Below, in pieces: positions 1-12,443 of a stretch of 64,000 nt of DNA. The stretch spans positions 124,001 through 188,000 of the forward strand of contig JAKMXF010000177.1 in the NCBI GenBank assembly GCA_024704765.1, read 5' to 3'. Origin of the DNA: Oopsacas minuta (taxonomy: Eukaryota; Porifera; Hexactinellida; Lyssacinosida; Leucopsacidae). The notes beneath the pieces were generated by a model. The model worked only from the letters and a program-made list of their open reading frames with translations. It made no database searches and had not been told where the DNA came from. Made by a program: the position numbers and the translations under genes. Each line of letters begins with the position of its first letter. Position 1 is the first letter of the stretch.

Positions 1-985
1 ACTTTTGACGAATATCACGATTATAAAGGTTTCTAGGTGAAGAGCCCCGCATCTATTAATTTCACATTGTAAGGAATAAATAACATAGACTAACTAACAA
101 ATAATCATTAATTTTCTCATTTCTCAATGGGAAAGCAACGAAAAATGGATTCACTAGCATTATTCTAATATTCATAACCTAATCACAAATATTGAATACA
201 ACGACACAAAATCTTGTCGATTGGGCATCATTTTATATGTAAATGATCAATAATGAACATTCCAAATTTCATAATTCATCAACTAACAAAATTCTTAGTT
301 GGTACGAAATATTGGCGGGGTGTATAGAGTATCTGGGCGGGTTGCAATAGGAACTCTGGATGCAATTTGGGGATGCAAGTAATAGTGAATCCACGCTATA
401 AATATTTAATAGATTTCAAATAGAATATATCAAAAAATTAGAAACTAATCTTCTCCTTTCATGCTCGCTCTCGGGTACATAATTAATGAAGATAGATAGT
501 CGTATATTCAGTAGCTCATGTATGGATAGAGCTGCTTTCTGTAATCAAGATAACAAAAAATATGAGGCCTCCTTAGAAATATTGATAGATTTCAATTTCA
601 CTAACTCAATCATTGTTGTATGAATATCCTCAACCGTGACCTAAGTAATATAAGGCCTGGATATTGTGCATAGAATTACCTACCATGGATTACATTGTAT
701 AATTCATCCATAATTGTAACATGCTACATTGACATTGCACAACTCAACAAGATTTCTCATCAGAGATCACATACATTTATCTTAGCATACTTTTGAATGC
801 TGAACTCGAATCTGGAATCAGAATTTCTCTAGCACGTCTAGTTATTCTGAAATCCAATATCCATTTTTTCAATAGTATAGTGTTACCTAGTTAATAAATT
901 GCTATATGAGCATGCCTATTTTGATTCAATTATCTGGAATATAATGACTTTACTTATTTGAATTCAAGCAAATCAAATTATAAAC
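1..985. other. no gene recognised
   Basis: AT-rich sequence with no supported gene. It lies downstream of IFT80 exon 2 on the minus strand, so it is probably still inside a later IFT80 intron. It also forms the 5' flank of the family A copy. I found no terminal repeat of that element here. Confidence 0.5.
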
Positions 986-2643
986 ATGCATCGTAATTGT
1001 AGAATTCATCCCGACAATTTCTGTTACGTTTGTGGTCTTCTTTGGGTAAAATCACAAAGACGACCAATCACAAATCAATTAAAGAATATTTACAAATTGT
1101 ACTTCGAATGTCCACTTGGTGACCAAGACAAGTCGTGGGCACCACATGTTATATGCACTTCTTGTTCAAGTGGACTACGTGATTGGTTGAACAAAAGGAA
1201 AGTTTCAATGCCATTTGCAATACCCATGGTCTGGAGGGAACAGAAATATCACCTTGATAATTGTTACTTTTGCTTTATCGACATTACAGGATTCTCAGCC
1301 AAGAATAAGCACGCTCTTGTTTACCCAGACTTGGATTCTGCTCGCAGGCCAATTCCACACATTTCATTACCAATCCCAATTCCCAAGCCACAGCAAATTA
1401 AAATCGGGTCTGATATGGTGGAAGATGTTCATGGAGATTCTACAGATGCTAATTATGTCCCGAAGATGAATTACTAGAGCACAAACATTTATACAGGGAG
1501 AATTGAATGACCTGGTCAGGGATCTAGACTTATCTAAGGACAAAGCTGAACTCCTTGCATCCAGGCTCAAACAGAAAAACCCACTCGACAAAGATGTCCT
1601 AGTATCCCACTATCGCAAGCGAAATTTCGATCTCACTCAATACTACACCACTGATGGTCCACTGTGCTATTGCAATGATATCGAAGGACTCTATGCAAAC
1701 CTATTACAAGAACATTATTCCTCTGATTGGCGCCTTTTCATCGACTCGTCAAAACGCAGTTCGAAAGCTGTTCTGTTGCATAACGGAAATCTAAAGCTTG
1801 GCGTTCCAATTGCTCACTCTGTCTATCTCAAAGGAACCTTCCTCAATTTGCAGGAAGTTTTGGAGGCAATACAGTATAGAACACATATATGGAATATCTG
1901 CGGTGATCTTAAGATAATCGGGCTATTGATGGGCTTGCAACAAGGTTTTACAAAGTATTGTTGTTTCCTATGTCTATGGGACAGCTGAGCAACTGGTGAA
2001 CATTATAAAAAATGTGATTAGCCGAAGAGAACCTATGAAGTCGGGAAAACCAATTCACAGCATTAGCCATTGGTAGATCCAAACAAAGTTTTCTTACCCC
2101 CACTTCATATTAAACTTGGATTAATGAAAACATTCGTTAAAACAATGGGCAAAACAAATTCAGCAGGATATCTGCATTTGGTGGGCAAATTTCCGAAACT
2201 AAGCGAGGCAAAGTTAAAAGAGGTAGTATTTGTAGGACCACAAATCAGACAAGAATTCAGAGATCCAGATTTCGAGAAGACATGATCCGAATTAGAAATG
2301 AGTGCTTGGAATTCTTTCAAATGGGTTTGTGAAAACTTTTTGGGCAACAAGAAGTTGTCCAACTACAGAGAAAGAGTAGAAACCTTGCTTAACGCATACG
2401 AGAAGATGGGCTGTCGCATGTCGCTAAAACTTCACTTCTTGCACTCTCACCTTGATTTTTTCCCTGAGAACCTTGGTACTGTAAGTGATGAACAGGGTGA
2501 GAGATTCCACCAAGACACACAGGAGATGGAAACCCGATACCAAGGTTTCTGGAATGAGGGCATGATGTCCGATTACAGTTGGAGGCTCTTCAGAGATAAT
2601 CCCAACAAGATATATAAAAGGAAGTCGTACTCTCAACACTTTT
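986..2643 (+). pseudogene. family A transposase-like gene, copy 1 (broken)
   Basis: Four consecutive open segments (986-1477, 1503-1988, 2070-2285, 2298-2645) read as one protein of about 540 residues once a frameshift near 1480-1500 and stops near 1986 and 2282 are discounted. The N-terminus has three Cys-x2-Cys pairs: FCYVC, ICTSC and CYFC. The middle has a possible first catalytic Asp in WRLFIDSSKRSSK, a second in GDLK, and a CFLCLWD knuckle. The C-terminus has DEQGERFHQD, a possible catalytic Glu plus His. I know this architecture as an unnamed, highly repeated arthropod and cnidarian protein family. Transposase function is an inference from copy number and the D/D/E-like layout. No terminal repeats were found. 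A second copy lies at 51.9-53.4 kb. Confidence 0.7.
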
Positions 2644-3151
2644 AATTTAGTTAGTTACCTTTATACTCCTAGATGGATATGTATTTCCCCTTAGTTTGTG
2701 AGTAGTTGATACATGCATGAATGTGAATAATTATATGGAAGAGCTAGGATAATAACTGATATTATCTTGGCATTAATCTAAAACATCGAAATGTTGATTT
2801 ATTTCAGATGGCTATCATGTAAGAAGACAAAAAGACAGCCACTACCATAAAATAACAGGAAAATTTAGGAAATACATAAAAATCGTTGACTTGTAGATGG
2901 AAAAAAACTGGACGTGCTGGAAAGAATCTGAAAGCAGATTTGAATTCAGCGTAAAAACTAGCTTAGAAAATGTCAATTTAATACTTGATGAGAAAATGAG
3001 TTAAATTTTGTTGACCTGCGTTATCTGAATTACTGAAATTTGTTTGAATCACTTCTCCCATATAGGCATATATATATATATAATTAGCCAGAGATTATAT
3101 TCTCTAGCCTTTGTTACTTATGATTTTACATTTTACCACTGATTAGCCTTC
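2644..3151. other. no gene recognised
   Basis: Intervening AT-rich sequence between the family A copy and the P-element-like gene. It contains a short TA run near 3068-3082 and nothing else I can support. Confidence 0.5.
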
Positions 3152-4654
3152 ATGCCTAACACTTGCTCTGCACCTGGATGCCGGAATAATTATTCAGGGA
3201 GCCATATACACCAGTATTCAGATTACTCTCAAACTCTGAACTTAGAGAAAAATGGCTCCGTGCTCAGCATATGGAGGATATTGAAGATCTAAAAAGGTAT
3301 TTGTTTGTTCTAATAACTTTTGTCCTGAAGATGTCATGACTGAAATGGATATGCCTCAACCTGATGGCTCATTGCAAAAATATCTCGGCGACTATTTCTA
3401 CATAAGAACGCTATACTTTGTCTTCAATTTAGCACTTTGAATATTTGATGACTCAGCCGATGCAGCTTTAAGAGTCCATGTTTCTAAATATGGTCACGTT
3501 TCAGGAACAGCTCAGTTCATTAGCCTAATTTGTAAGGTATGGAAGATCTTCAATATTAATAGACATAATAAAGACATCCGTCTAAATGACGAGCTTACTC
3601 TGCCATTACAGAGTAATGACATTCGGTTTGTATATCTTTCAGATATTGTGAAATGGCTTGATGAATGGAGAACTTCACCCCAAAAACACGGAAAACTCTG
3701 CACAAACCTTTACCAGATTTCGCCATTCGTGTATTGTCCTTGAAGGGATAGTGAACCATCTTAGCAAAAACTGTGGTTTTGCCTGTTCTTAGTTCGTTCA
3801 TTCAGAACGACCCAATCGAACATCAGTTCGGGATTTACCGAATGATGAGCGATGCCCAGTATAATGTGTACATTTTGCCATGTTTCGCAAAGTGAAAGAC
3901 TAATTAAATTTCTGCAATTCTGAAGTTGCTCTCTTCTAGTACTCTGGGTGAGAGGTCAGTCTCATTAAAGAATTTTTAAAGTCATTTTCAATCTCCGAAG
4001 AATCTAGCGATGACAAAATAGTCGATTTAGACTACTAAAACAGTGTTCAATGAAGAGGAGACACCAATCGTACTTGATACTTCCCTCGTTCAATCTTTAG
4101 CCTTTATTGCCGATTATAGTTTCATTAATTCTTCAAAAGTGCTTTCTATTCTAAGTGAGGCATTACTCACTCTTCTGGCGTAAGTGATATGGAAGAGGTG
4201 GACAATATTTTCTCTCAGTGTTTGTCAAGTCTTGTTGAATAAGATACTTTCGAACTAGATTTAACTGATCCCATCTATGGTTTAAGACGTTCGGTTGGCA
4301 GAGGAGGCCTTAATTGGCCTTCAGCTCCAGTACTTGAAGCAGTTGTAATTTTGTGGAAGGTATACTCCAGGATCGAAATGGATTCTAACATCTTCAATCT
4401 CTTTTATTAGCAAGCCCATCTCGGAAGATCTTAGTTTCCTTGACATTAAAAGTAATCGAAAGTAATGAAACTGAGTTTTTGGAGAAACAAATACCCTACT
4501 TGTGACCAATAGGATGGAATATCTTAGAGAAGATTAATTTTTCAGCAACCAACTGCATCCTAGCTAACAAAGTGAAGAACATGAATTCATTGAAAAGGAC
4601 ATTAACTGAAACCTCGCATAACTCTCTTAAATACACCAAATCCAAATCAAAATA
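3152..4654 (+). pseudogene. P-element-like (THAP9-type) transposase, degenerate
   Basis: The gene opens with an ATG and a THAP-type C2CH start (MPNTCSAPGCRNNYSG) and continues in shifting frames. Recognisable pieces are EKWLRAQHMEDIEDLK, then CSNNFCPEDVMTEMD, both typical of THAP domains. Further on come VWKIFNIN, LNDELTLPLQSNDIRF and IVKWLDEW, as in P-element and THAP9 transposases. Near 3815 NDPIEHQFGIYRMM matches the conserved block with the QxDPxExxFGxYR pattern. Near 4300 a GRGGLNWPS piece resembles the C-terminal GGLxYPS motif. Many frameshifts and stops make it non-functional. No terminal inverted repeats were identified, so the element limits are uncertain. Confidence 0.72.
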
Positions 4655-5636
4655 ATAAGTAATTTTGGTGTTGGGAGTCTCTTTGTTGCCCTAGCATGTC
4701 TTATTTCTGTATTTATAGATTTTCTTTGTAGTGTATAATATGATCACCATCCATCTACCGTTTGTATGTTTATTGCCAAAATTATGGTATAAATCTCAAC
4801 ATATCATATTCAATGTATGCACATTAAGTAATCCATAATCCAAATGAACAGTCAGGCCTTATATTACGTGGGTCACGAATTAACCTATAATTCAATATTA
4901 AGAGCTAGAGGCGTTCCATTGTAACCAGGTTTTGGGGAAATAGTGAATGGATGATCCAGCAATTAATCTGAACAAAATGAATCAATTATTATATCATTGC
5001 ATAAAAATTATAAATTCAAACACTTAGATAGAAATCAAGATCAATTGGATGAGGAGAATTCCTAAATGCCAGCATAAAATCGTTGATGGTTTCAATGGCT
5101 TTTGGGTGACCAAATACATGTGCAACTATCTTTCGAGCGAGTTAAAATATTAGAATTAATCCGCTTATAAATATAAATCAGTAGAAATTTCTACTGTCCG
5201 GGCTAATAGTTCACTGATTCCTGGGATATGATTGACAAAGGATGGTAGGTATGAACTCGACAAGGCCCATTCGAAAATAACAAAAAATGTCTAATATGTA
5301 ATGATATGATCTGGCCAAAAGGGTTGAGAAGAAAGAAATCCTGGGGGTATAGAATATAATTATACTAAAAATATTTTGAAATCGATACTTTCCAATAGTA
5401 AATACATATTTAACCTTAGAAATGGAACTGGAATTGAATTCTAAATATTTAGTAATGGTAAACTGAATCATATTCGGAATCGTAAAGTAATCTCTCGGAA
5501 ATTGTTTAGAGATCATAATTGAACCTGTAATCGGATTCGATGGCTATTATTTATAGATTGTATTTATGTTGGTGATCGTATTTATGCGAATGTAACCTGA
5601 ATCAACCCTGAAATCTATAGTAAAATATGATATAAC
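4655..5636. other. no gene recognised; IFT80 intron 2 expected
   Basis: I looked on the minus strand for the next IFT80 exon, which should begin with the equivalent of human IAWSIDGTQ. I did not find it here or anywhere down to position 1. An open frame at 5211-5516 on the minus strand has no similarity to IFT80 that I can see. Confidence 0.5.
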
Positions 5637-5982
5637 CTATTTTATTGATATATCCAAGGTCTGAGTAACGTTCCAAATGTATCAACCACCCATATTGGTG
5701 GTAAATGTTGAGCTGATTAAAGGTTCCAACAGCATATCCTTCGTCATTAGGTGACCAACATAATGCAGAGATTGGTGAATCGCGAATCTTTGCAGTTAGA
5801 ATGAGTTGGCCGAAAGAATCCCACATTTTTACAAAACCATTTTCGGAACCAGAAAGAATAAGATGACACTTTTTGCCCCAATCAACTTCCAATATTAAAG
5901 AATCGTGAGCCTTCCACTGCAATGCTTGCGAGGATTGGTGCAAAGATTTAACAACTAGAAACTCCTCTCTAGGATAGACAAT
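5637..5982 (-). CDS. IFT80: IFT80, exon 2 (WD40 repeats 3-5 region)
   Basis: This exon continues the IFT80 beta-propeller. The translation runs IVYPREEFLVVKSLHQ, then ALQWKAHDSLILEVDW, MWDSFGQLI, SALCWSPNDEGYAVGTF and ends near LGYINKI. Human IFT80 has VLYTAGKQLIIKPLQ, VLQWKAHDGIILKVDW, VWDSYGRPL, SVAWAPDGELFAVGSF and GSIFNIAW at the same places. The acceptor is TTTTAG before position 5982 in phase 0, matching the phase-0 end of exon 1. The proposed donor is GTTATA after 5637 in phase 1, which would allow the expected Ala-Trp to follow. IFT80 is an IFT-B complex protein needed for cilium assembly. In an arthropod it would act in ciliated sensory neurons and, where flagellated, sperm. Later exons are not found in the window. 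Confidence 0.88.
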
Positions 5983-8900
5983 CTAAAATATATCATCAAT
6001 AGGGTAATGGGTTTTAAGAATAATATAATTGATAGAGTCAATTGGGTAAAAGATCAGAATTATACAATAATATTATGATTCCTTTAAATGTAAAAATAAT
6101 CCTATGAAAAATACGTACAATCGGAAGTCGGTTAGGGGTCGCTAAATTACCATAATAACAATAGTATGTGAACTGTTATTGAAAATTTTCGAATGTCAAT
6201 TTGCCTCGCGATTTGAATTAGTAAATGGCAATTTGGAATATTGTGATGAAACCAGTCGGATACTCTAAGGGTCGTTTCATGTCTGAAGATAATCCGTTTC
6301 CAAATGATAACTTATTTAGTTTTTGAGGCATAGGTAGGGAAAATTGTTAGTTACCTCAATAGGCAATGATCATCGATTAAAAACTTTTCTCTCTGAAATC
6401 TCAATAACTAAACATTCATGACTTTGAAAATGAATTTTCTTCAGAAAAAAAAAAACACCCTTAGAGCACTAAATTAGGATATCCACCATATTAGAAAGTT
6501 ATTAATAAATCAATTGGCGCGACCATGGATATTTAGAAATGTACATTAATAATCCACATAGAAATATAACAGTAAATTGCACGACTCTAAACGACGTCCG
6601 ATTGTAATGAAATTTTCGTCGGATGAATTTTTGCATTTATAGTAACCAGAATATGAAGTTGAACATTATCCTTTCAAAAAAATTAAATTCCTGGGACACC
6701 CTATAATATAATAAACTACATAAATATCCTCTGTATACACTGGCAATCATAAAGAATTATTGACCAAAAATTTATAAAACATGTGAAATTATTTGAAAAG
6801 GTGAAACAATATAGAAAATATAGGTATGGCATATTGAAATGGGAAAAATGAATACGTTATACGTTAGCAATTTCCTAAGTGTCAACAACGCTGACTAGAT
6901 TACAAACTATCAACATTGGAAATCAAATATTGACAAAGGTATGGGAAAAATGATCAAAATAGTAATTCAGTTTTGAAATCTACGCAAAGTGTGTTATATG
7001 TGCAAAAAGTTTTGGTAATATATTTGAAGCCATTAGTGAAGATATCCGAGAATTTAGTCCCTGACGTATGTGCCACAAGTGGTAGAAATAGAGAATTGAC
7101 AATATATCAGGAGGAATAACTTTGATAGATACAAAATCTATAACAAACTTTGATAGATATAAAATCTAAGAAATAATTTTAGTATTCACAATACCTAAGT
7201 TGGAACTTTTTGAAGAAAAAGTTCCAAGCAGCTGTGTTGAAATACAGTTAGAGGGTATGGTAGTTATCTAGCATTTCACCAATTATTACACATATACAGA
7301 ATCATAGCCTACCATACATAAGGCGTGGCCACTGATTATGGATGTTGAACAAAGGATGCAGGATGTGTCAGGTTGTAAAATCATATTTACTGGGTATAAT
7401 AACGCAAACTCGAAACTCTCTTATCCGAGCAGCGCCGGACCGGAGGGTATCCGGAAGTCAGAATTTGACCGGACTCAGAAATAACACCAACTCTATAGGA
7501 GATCCAATTATAGCATATAGGATAAATATTAATCTAGATGTTTTAAAGGTTGTTAGTTACAAAGAAATTGGTTGATATTAAGTGCTCACCAATAAGAACA
7601 GTGGTCCGCAAACTGGCGTCTTCAACCAACTAGAGTTAACATGGCCCTAAGAATTTTGAATTATAATTATTGGCAGGAGGTCTGCGAGCCTATAACCAAC
7701 TGCATAAGATGATTACAAGTCTTTCAGGGGAAACGATAGTGTCATGTGTTTCGAGTTTATCTAATTTAAATTTTCAAGTCAAATGACGAATACAATTTCT
7801 CAAGTGAATAGAAATGAAGAAGAGACAGATAAAGCATTTCCTGAAGATATTGATAAAGCTGAAATTAGATGAGCAATAATTAAGTAACTTAATCTGGGTA
7901 AGGATATATACCGCCACCGGAACGAGGCAATTATCAAGCTGACAACCTATACATTGTAGCATAATAACTTCTTAACAATCGATAAATTCGTTATCTGTTT
8001 TATCATGAATATTATCTGGAAATGGATGGAAGTGATCTTGTGCAGACGCTAACCAGCAATCGTTGACATTTACTCACCTATTTGTTTTCTCAGGATATGG
8101 TTAAATAGCAATCTAATATAGGATTAATTGGCAAGTTTCACTTTGGTAACCTGAAGAAAATTATCTAAGTTGTATAATACGTGGAAAACGTATTAAACGT
8201 CTTAAAAATGGCATATTTGATCTATTTGAAGGTATTATACGCTTAGATTAATCTCGAAATAGGAGATATTAACATTTTTTAGACTTGTGCATATATCACA
8301 TAATTATCAAGTATCATATAAATAGGTCAACTAACCAGAGATTTCTCAATAACAATTCGATAACTTCTGATTCTAAGCAAAATATTAATAACATAAATCT
8401 GCCCAATAGAAGTTAAATCACCAAAATTGTAGATTGAACGTATAATACGAATTATACGTAATACTCCCTCACTGAAAGATGTATTAAACAACTTAAAAAT
8501 ATTCCACTTATGGTGTAACTCTAAGGACAAATTAACATTCTTCTAAAGAGTATGATGTAGTGATTACCTAATGTAGTGGTGGCGCATATATTGTATGTGG
8601 ATTAAGATACCAAGTTATAGAAATATCTAGAAAGAAAAAGTAACTCATTTTGAAAATCCTAGAATCTGGTAATGAGAACTTCCTATTCCACTCAGTATTT
8701 GATATCAGACTCTCAATTCATAGCTTGGGAGAGGGGTTGATCATTCATTTGAGAGGAGACACCACGTCGATTAGTGATAGACTGTGTGGAATAGTAAACT
8801 AAGCATCCATGTAAAATTAAAGGTGCCATACATTATTCAGTTTCCGATACATGCAAGAAGCTTAACAATATGTGCCATCTCCACTGGAGACTACATGTGC

Positions 8901-9079
8901 ATACTTCATGTTTCCCTAACCGAAATGATTGGAATTTAAGTTGTGTAATACGTCCCTAGACGTAAACACGTTCTAAGAAGTATAAAGTATTATATGTATT
9001 ATACGTTATACGCGTATTAAATTTAGCTTAGAACGGAAGTTAAAATTCTCAGGATAATTATTTCTGAATCGGAGAGTAG
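5983..9079. other. intronic sequence without recognised gene
   Basis: I saw no gene. Small features only: a 22-base near-duplicate around 7119-7172 (AACTTTGATAGATA and AAAATCTA repeated), a GGGACACCCTATA string near 6695 resembling a Tc1-type terminus without a partner, and several TATACGT or TAATACG motifs between 8170 and 9020. Confidence 0.4.
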
Positions 9080-10367
9080 CAGGGTGTTCAAATAAGACTT
9101 GCGGTTTATGTTATATCTCAGAAACTAGTTAAGTAGTATATCTAACTTTGATATTTTTAAGCCCATAGAGTTAAACTCCATATAGTGAAAGTTACAAGAT
9201 TATTCAAAACAAATTGTGATTTTCTGAGATAATTAGGCGTAGTAAATTCATACCTACTGTTCAATTTATGGCTTCAAAGGATGATAATTTCAACCTCAAA
9301 TGGCGAGTTACATAGGGTTTCGCACAAATCAAGTTCCAGCCCGTACAGATCTTCAGCGAGTTACAGGAGATATTGTACGTGGATTGCACTTCCAGATCTA
9401 CTGTAGAGCGATGAGCTGCCTGTTTTAGGTCTGGTGATGCTGATGTCACAGATATCCCTCGATCTGGAAGACTAGTTTCCGCCACCATAACAGAGAATAT
9501 CGCACCCATTGAAATTACTGTCATGGAAGACAAGTGTATTACTGTCAATCAGTTAGAACATAGTATGGAAAAATCATCTGGAGCTATTCATACAATTCTG
9601 ACGACTGAGCTTGGCTACCGATCGATTTGTGGGAAATGGGTCCCGCATAAGCTTAGTGAGAATCAAAGGTTGGTACGACTGAATATTCCCATGAAACTCT
9701 TAGAAACTTATGAGAACAGCGATTCTAGATGCCTAACAGAGAATATTACTGGTGATGAGACGTGGGTATACTATTCAACACCATATAGCAAGTATAAGAA
9801 TGATCATGGATGAGGGGCGACGGATAACCGGCGAAAATTCCCAGGCTCGAATGCAGAAAACCTAAGATTATGTATACCATCTTCTTTAATAGCCATGGAA
9901 TTATCTTGCAATTACCTTGTGAGTGTGGCAAGGCTGTTACTGCTACTTTCTTTACAAAACAAGTGCTTCTAAACTTGATAAAAAATATAGAAAAGTACCT
10001 CCCGAAAACCGAACTAGATGAATGAAGATTTTAATTGATAACGCCAGTTCTCATACAGCTAAGCTAACCAAAAATTTATTGGATGTAGAAGGGTTAGAAC
10101 TACATCCCATCCGCCATCTCTCCACACCTAGCTTCTTGTGATTTTTGGTTATTCCCCAAGCTGAAAATCTACCTTCAAGGCAAAGATTTTAACACATTAC
10201 GAGCACTCGGAATGGGCCTGTACCAAGATTTCAAATCCATCCACAAAGAAGAGTACAGAAATGTGTTTTACAAGTGGGTGGACAGGTTAAAACTTTGTGT
10301 ATCTGCAGGAGGGGATTACTTTGAATAAATAATTTAGTGAATTAGTGTGTATAGTGTTTGCACCCTG
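9080..10367 (+). mobile_element. mariner (DD34D) element, degenerate
   Basis: The ends are CAGGGTGTTCAAATAAGAC at 9080 and the partly matching TTTGCACCCTG ending at 10367. Inside, in several frames, is a mariner transposase. Pieces seen are GAIHTILTTELGY, WVPHKLSENQRLVRL, and ENITGDETWVYY (first catalytic Asp in GDETW). Further on are ILIDNASSHTAKLT (second Asp) and LASCDFWLF (third Asp), 34 residues after the second. The WVDRLKLCV...GGDYFE tail is typical of mariners. Stops and frameshifts are frequent, so the copy is dead. Confidence 0.82.
9300..10328 (+). pseudogene. mariner transposase, broken
   Basis: Coding remnant of the 9.1-10.4 kb mariner. The longest uninterrupted piece, 9523-9813, covers the DNA-binding linker and the first catalytic Asp (TGDETWVYY). 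Downstream parts lie in other frames. The C-terminal catalytic block around 10030-10150 is recognisable only after frame changes. Confidence 0.75.
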
Positions 10368-10839
10368 TTTTATGATATCACCCGCAAGACTATTGAACTC
10401 CCTAGTATTAGCTATATATAGGGTAATAATACAATGTGATCGGGCCTCAATCATAGAAGGTTTTTACACCTTCTCTAGTGCTAACTGACAATTACACAAA
10501 ATTCCTCAAAGAATATTACACAAATTGGATTCTACTAATAACTTAGCAAATCTTTCAAACAAATATTTACGGAGGCGTAGAGCCCAGTCACTACATATTA
10601 ATCTTTGACTGTATAATATTTTTGTCGGTTCTCTATTTTTGGATTTGTAAGCGCCTCATGGCTGCTTAGTTAACAGAGTGGTTTAATTTTTATCCGAAAT
10701 AATGGTTCCGACTATTATGATATATATTTTGATCTATATCGAAGAAAGGCTAGAGGTAGGCGATAGAATAAGATTTGCTATAGGAAAACTCTCTCTGTCA
10801 ACAACATAGATAATTCTATTTCAGATAAAGTCATTTCTA
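10368..10839. other. no gene recognised
   Basis: Short AT-rich spacer between the mariner and the LINE remnant. No motif was recognised. Confidence 0.4.
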
Positions 10840-11099
10840 ATAATATTGATATTTTACAATATCGGAGACGTGGATTATCAGGCCAATTAATTCTTACTGA
10901 GTCTGTAACGCGACTTACTTCCGCACTATAAATTCGAAAGTCTCACGAGCCTTGCCAGGTGGAGGACTAGTTATAATATATAGGAATAGTTTTAGTGTGA
11001 AATTAAGTAGAGGTCAGTCTTATACTTCTTTTGAGTGCCTAACTTTATCATCTGGAAATTTAATTTGCCGGATAATCTCAATTTATCCTCTGGCTTGTA

Positions 11100-12443
11100 C
11101 AGGGTGTCTCAAAAGTTTTTTCACCTTATTCATCAAGCCAGTAAATTGTATTTATTGTAAAGAATCATTAGACTATTTGCCAATGTATTCACCGTTAAGT
11201 TCAATACAAGAATTAATGCGGTTTGGCATTCCATCGATTAAATTCTGGAGAATCGATGGGCTAATACCACTCCAGATATTTTCCAAGATTTTCGCGAGTT
11301 GTTTTAGATTAGTAGCGGGCTTCCTCTTGTCCAGCTCTGCCTGCATAATGGCCCACAGATTTTCTATAGGATTCAAATCTGGCGAGTTACTAGGCCATAT
11401 ATCTTTCGCCCAGAATCCTGGTAAATGATCAGAAAGCCACTTCTGTGTCTTTATAGCAGTATGAGCAGGGGCTCCATCCTGCATAAAAAAAGTGTCGGAT
11501 ATCTTTCGATACAATTTCCTCTGAGTCAGGGGCCCTCTCATCTTCTTACGTTTATAGGTAGGGAGACAGCACTTAGCCAGTATTTCATTGATATAATAGT
11601 CCGCATTCACAGAATGTCTTGGGGAGATTAGATGGAGTTCTGATAGTCCACGATGACTCATCATTCCCCAGACCATTAATCTTGGAGGATTTTTGACCGT
11701 TTCGACTGGAGTGATATTACGCGAACTGACGTCCCAAACCCGATCATTCTGTGAATTTGTAGGGTGAAAAAGCTCAAAGGGACTTTCATCACTGAAGAAA
11801 ACTCGCTCCCAATCAAGTGAAGTCCAAGATTTATGCTCAAGACAGAACTTGACCCTTTTAGACTTCTGTACTTCCGTCAATTTAGGGCTTGATGGCCGTT
11901 TATACGCTTTAGCCCCAATAGAATTGTGTAAATAACGGTGAACAGTATCTTTACTAATAGCAACATATTTACTTGAAATATATTTCGCCAATTTCCGAGT
12001 TGAATGCCATCGTTTGCCTATGGATTTTCGAATTATTATTTTTGGGACTCGGGAAAGTTTCGGCGGACGTCCAGAACGAGGCTTGTCATTGAGCATTTCT
12101 CCAGCTTTTTGCTTTTTGTTCCAATTCTTTACGGTTCGAATTGTGACTCCAAGTGTGTCAGCAACTGTTCTTTGACTGGAACCAGCTAGTAGCACACCTA
12201 TCGCTCTCTCGCGGATGGATAATCTCGTCATTTTGACATCCATAATATTGAAATTTGATAATTATACAAAGTATCGCAAAATGAATCACAAAATTAAATA
12301 TTTGATACTACTCATGGTTGAGAACATTAATCAACTATAAATTGACAATGCTAAAATAAATGGGTAGGTAGTAAATGAGGTAGACTGATTTCTGTTCAAA
12401 TATATTGAAATACTAATGGTGAAAAAACTTTTGAGACACCCTG
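11100..12443 (-). mobile_element. complete Tc1-type DD37E element
   Basis: A 1344-bp element with inverted ends that match over 26 bases from CAGGGTGTCTCAAAAG. It is flanked by TA on both sides (11098-11099 and 12444-12445). It contains one uninterrupted transposase frame on the minus strand and has landed in a LINE fragment. The near-perfect terminal repeats and intact frame mark it as one of the youngest insertions in the window. Confidence 0.93.
11173..12243 (-). CDS. Tc1-type transposase, intact 356 aa
   Basis: Cut-and-paste transposase that would bind the element's inverted repeats and move it between TA sites. Residues 1-60 hold a helix-turn-helix (RERAIGVLLAGSSQRTVADT) and the GRPPKLS linker typical of Tc1. 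The second DNA-binding segment follows to about 115. The catalytic triad is visible as D152 in FFSDES, D256 in MQDGAPAHTA and E294 in SPDLNPIENLW. With 37 residues between the last two, it falls in the DD37E group of the IS630-Tc1-mariner superfamily, not the DD34E group. The length is normal for the family. The start ATG is at 12243. There are no internal stops, so it may be functional. A 3' relic with a similar C-terminus is at 32.7-32.9 kb. Confidence 0.92.
   Translation of the reverse strand: MDVKMTRLSIRERAIGVLLAGSSQRTVADTLGVTIRTVKNWNKKQKAGEMLNDKPRSGRPPKLSRVPKIIIRKSIGKRWHSTRKLAKYISSKYVAISKDTVHRYLHNSIGAKAYKRPSSPKLTEVQKSKRVKFCLEHKSWTSLDWERVFFSDESPFELFHPTNSQNDRVWDVSSRNITPVETVKNPPRLMVWGMMSHRGLSELHLISPRHSVNADYYINEILAKCCLPTYKRKKMRGPLTQRKLYRKISDTFFMQDGAPAHTAIKTQKWLSDHLPGFWAKDIWPSNSPDLNPIENLWAIMQAELDKRKPATNLKQLAKILENIWSGISPSILQNLIDGMPNRINSCIELNGEYIGK

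Noticed and set aside
5211-5516. IFT80 exon 3
   Set aside because: Right strand and position, but no residues match the expected IFT80 segment.
10952-11428. 158-aa plus-strand gene
   Set aside because: It runs from the LINE remnant into the antisense strand of the Tc1 transposase. Only the first part (GGGLVIIYRN) is meaningful.
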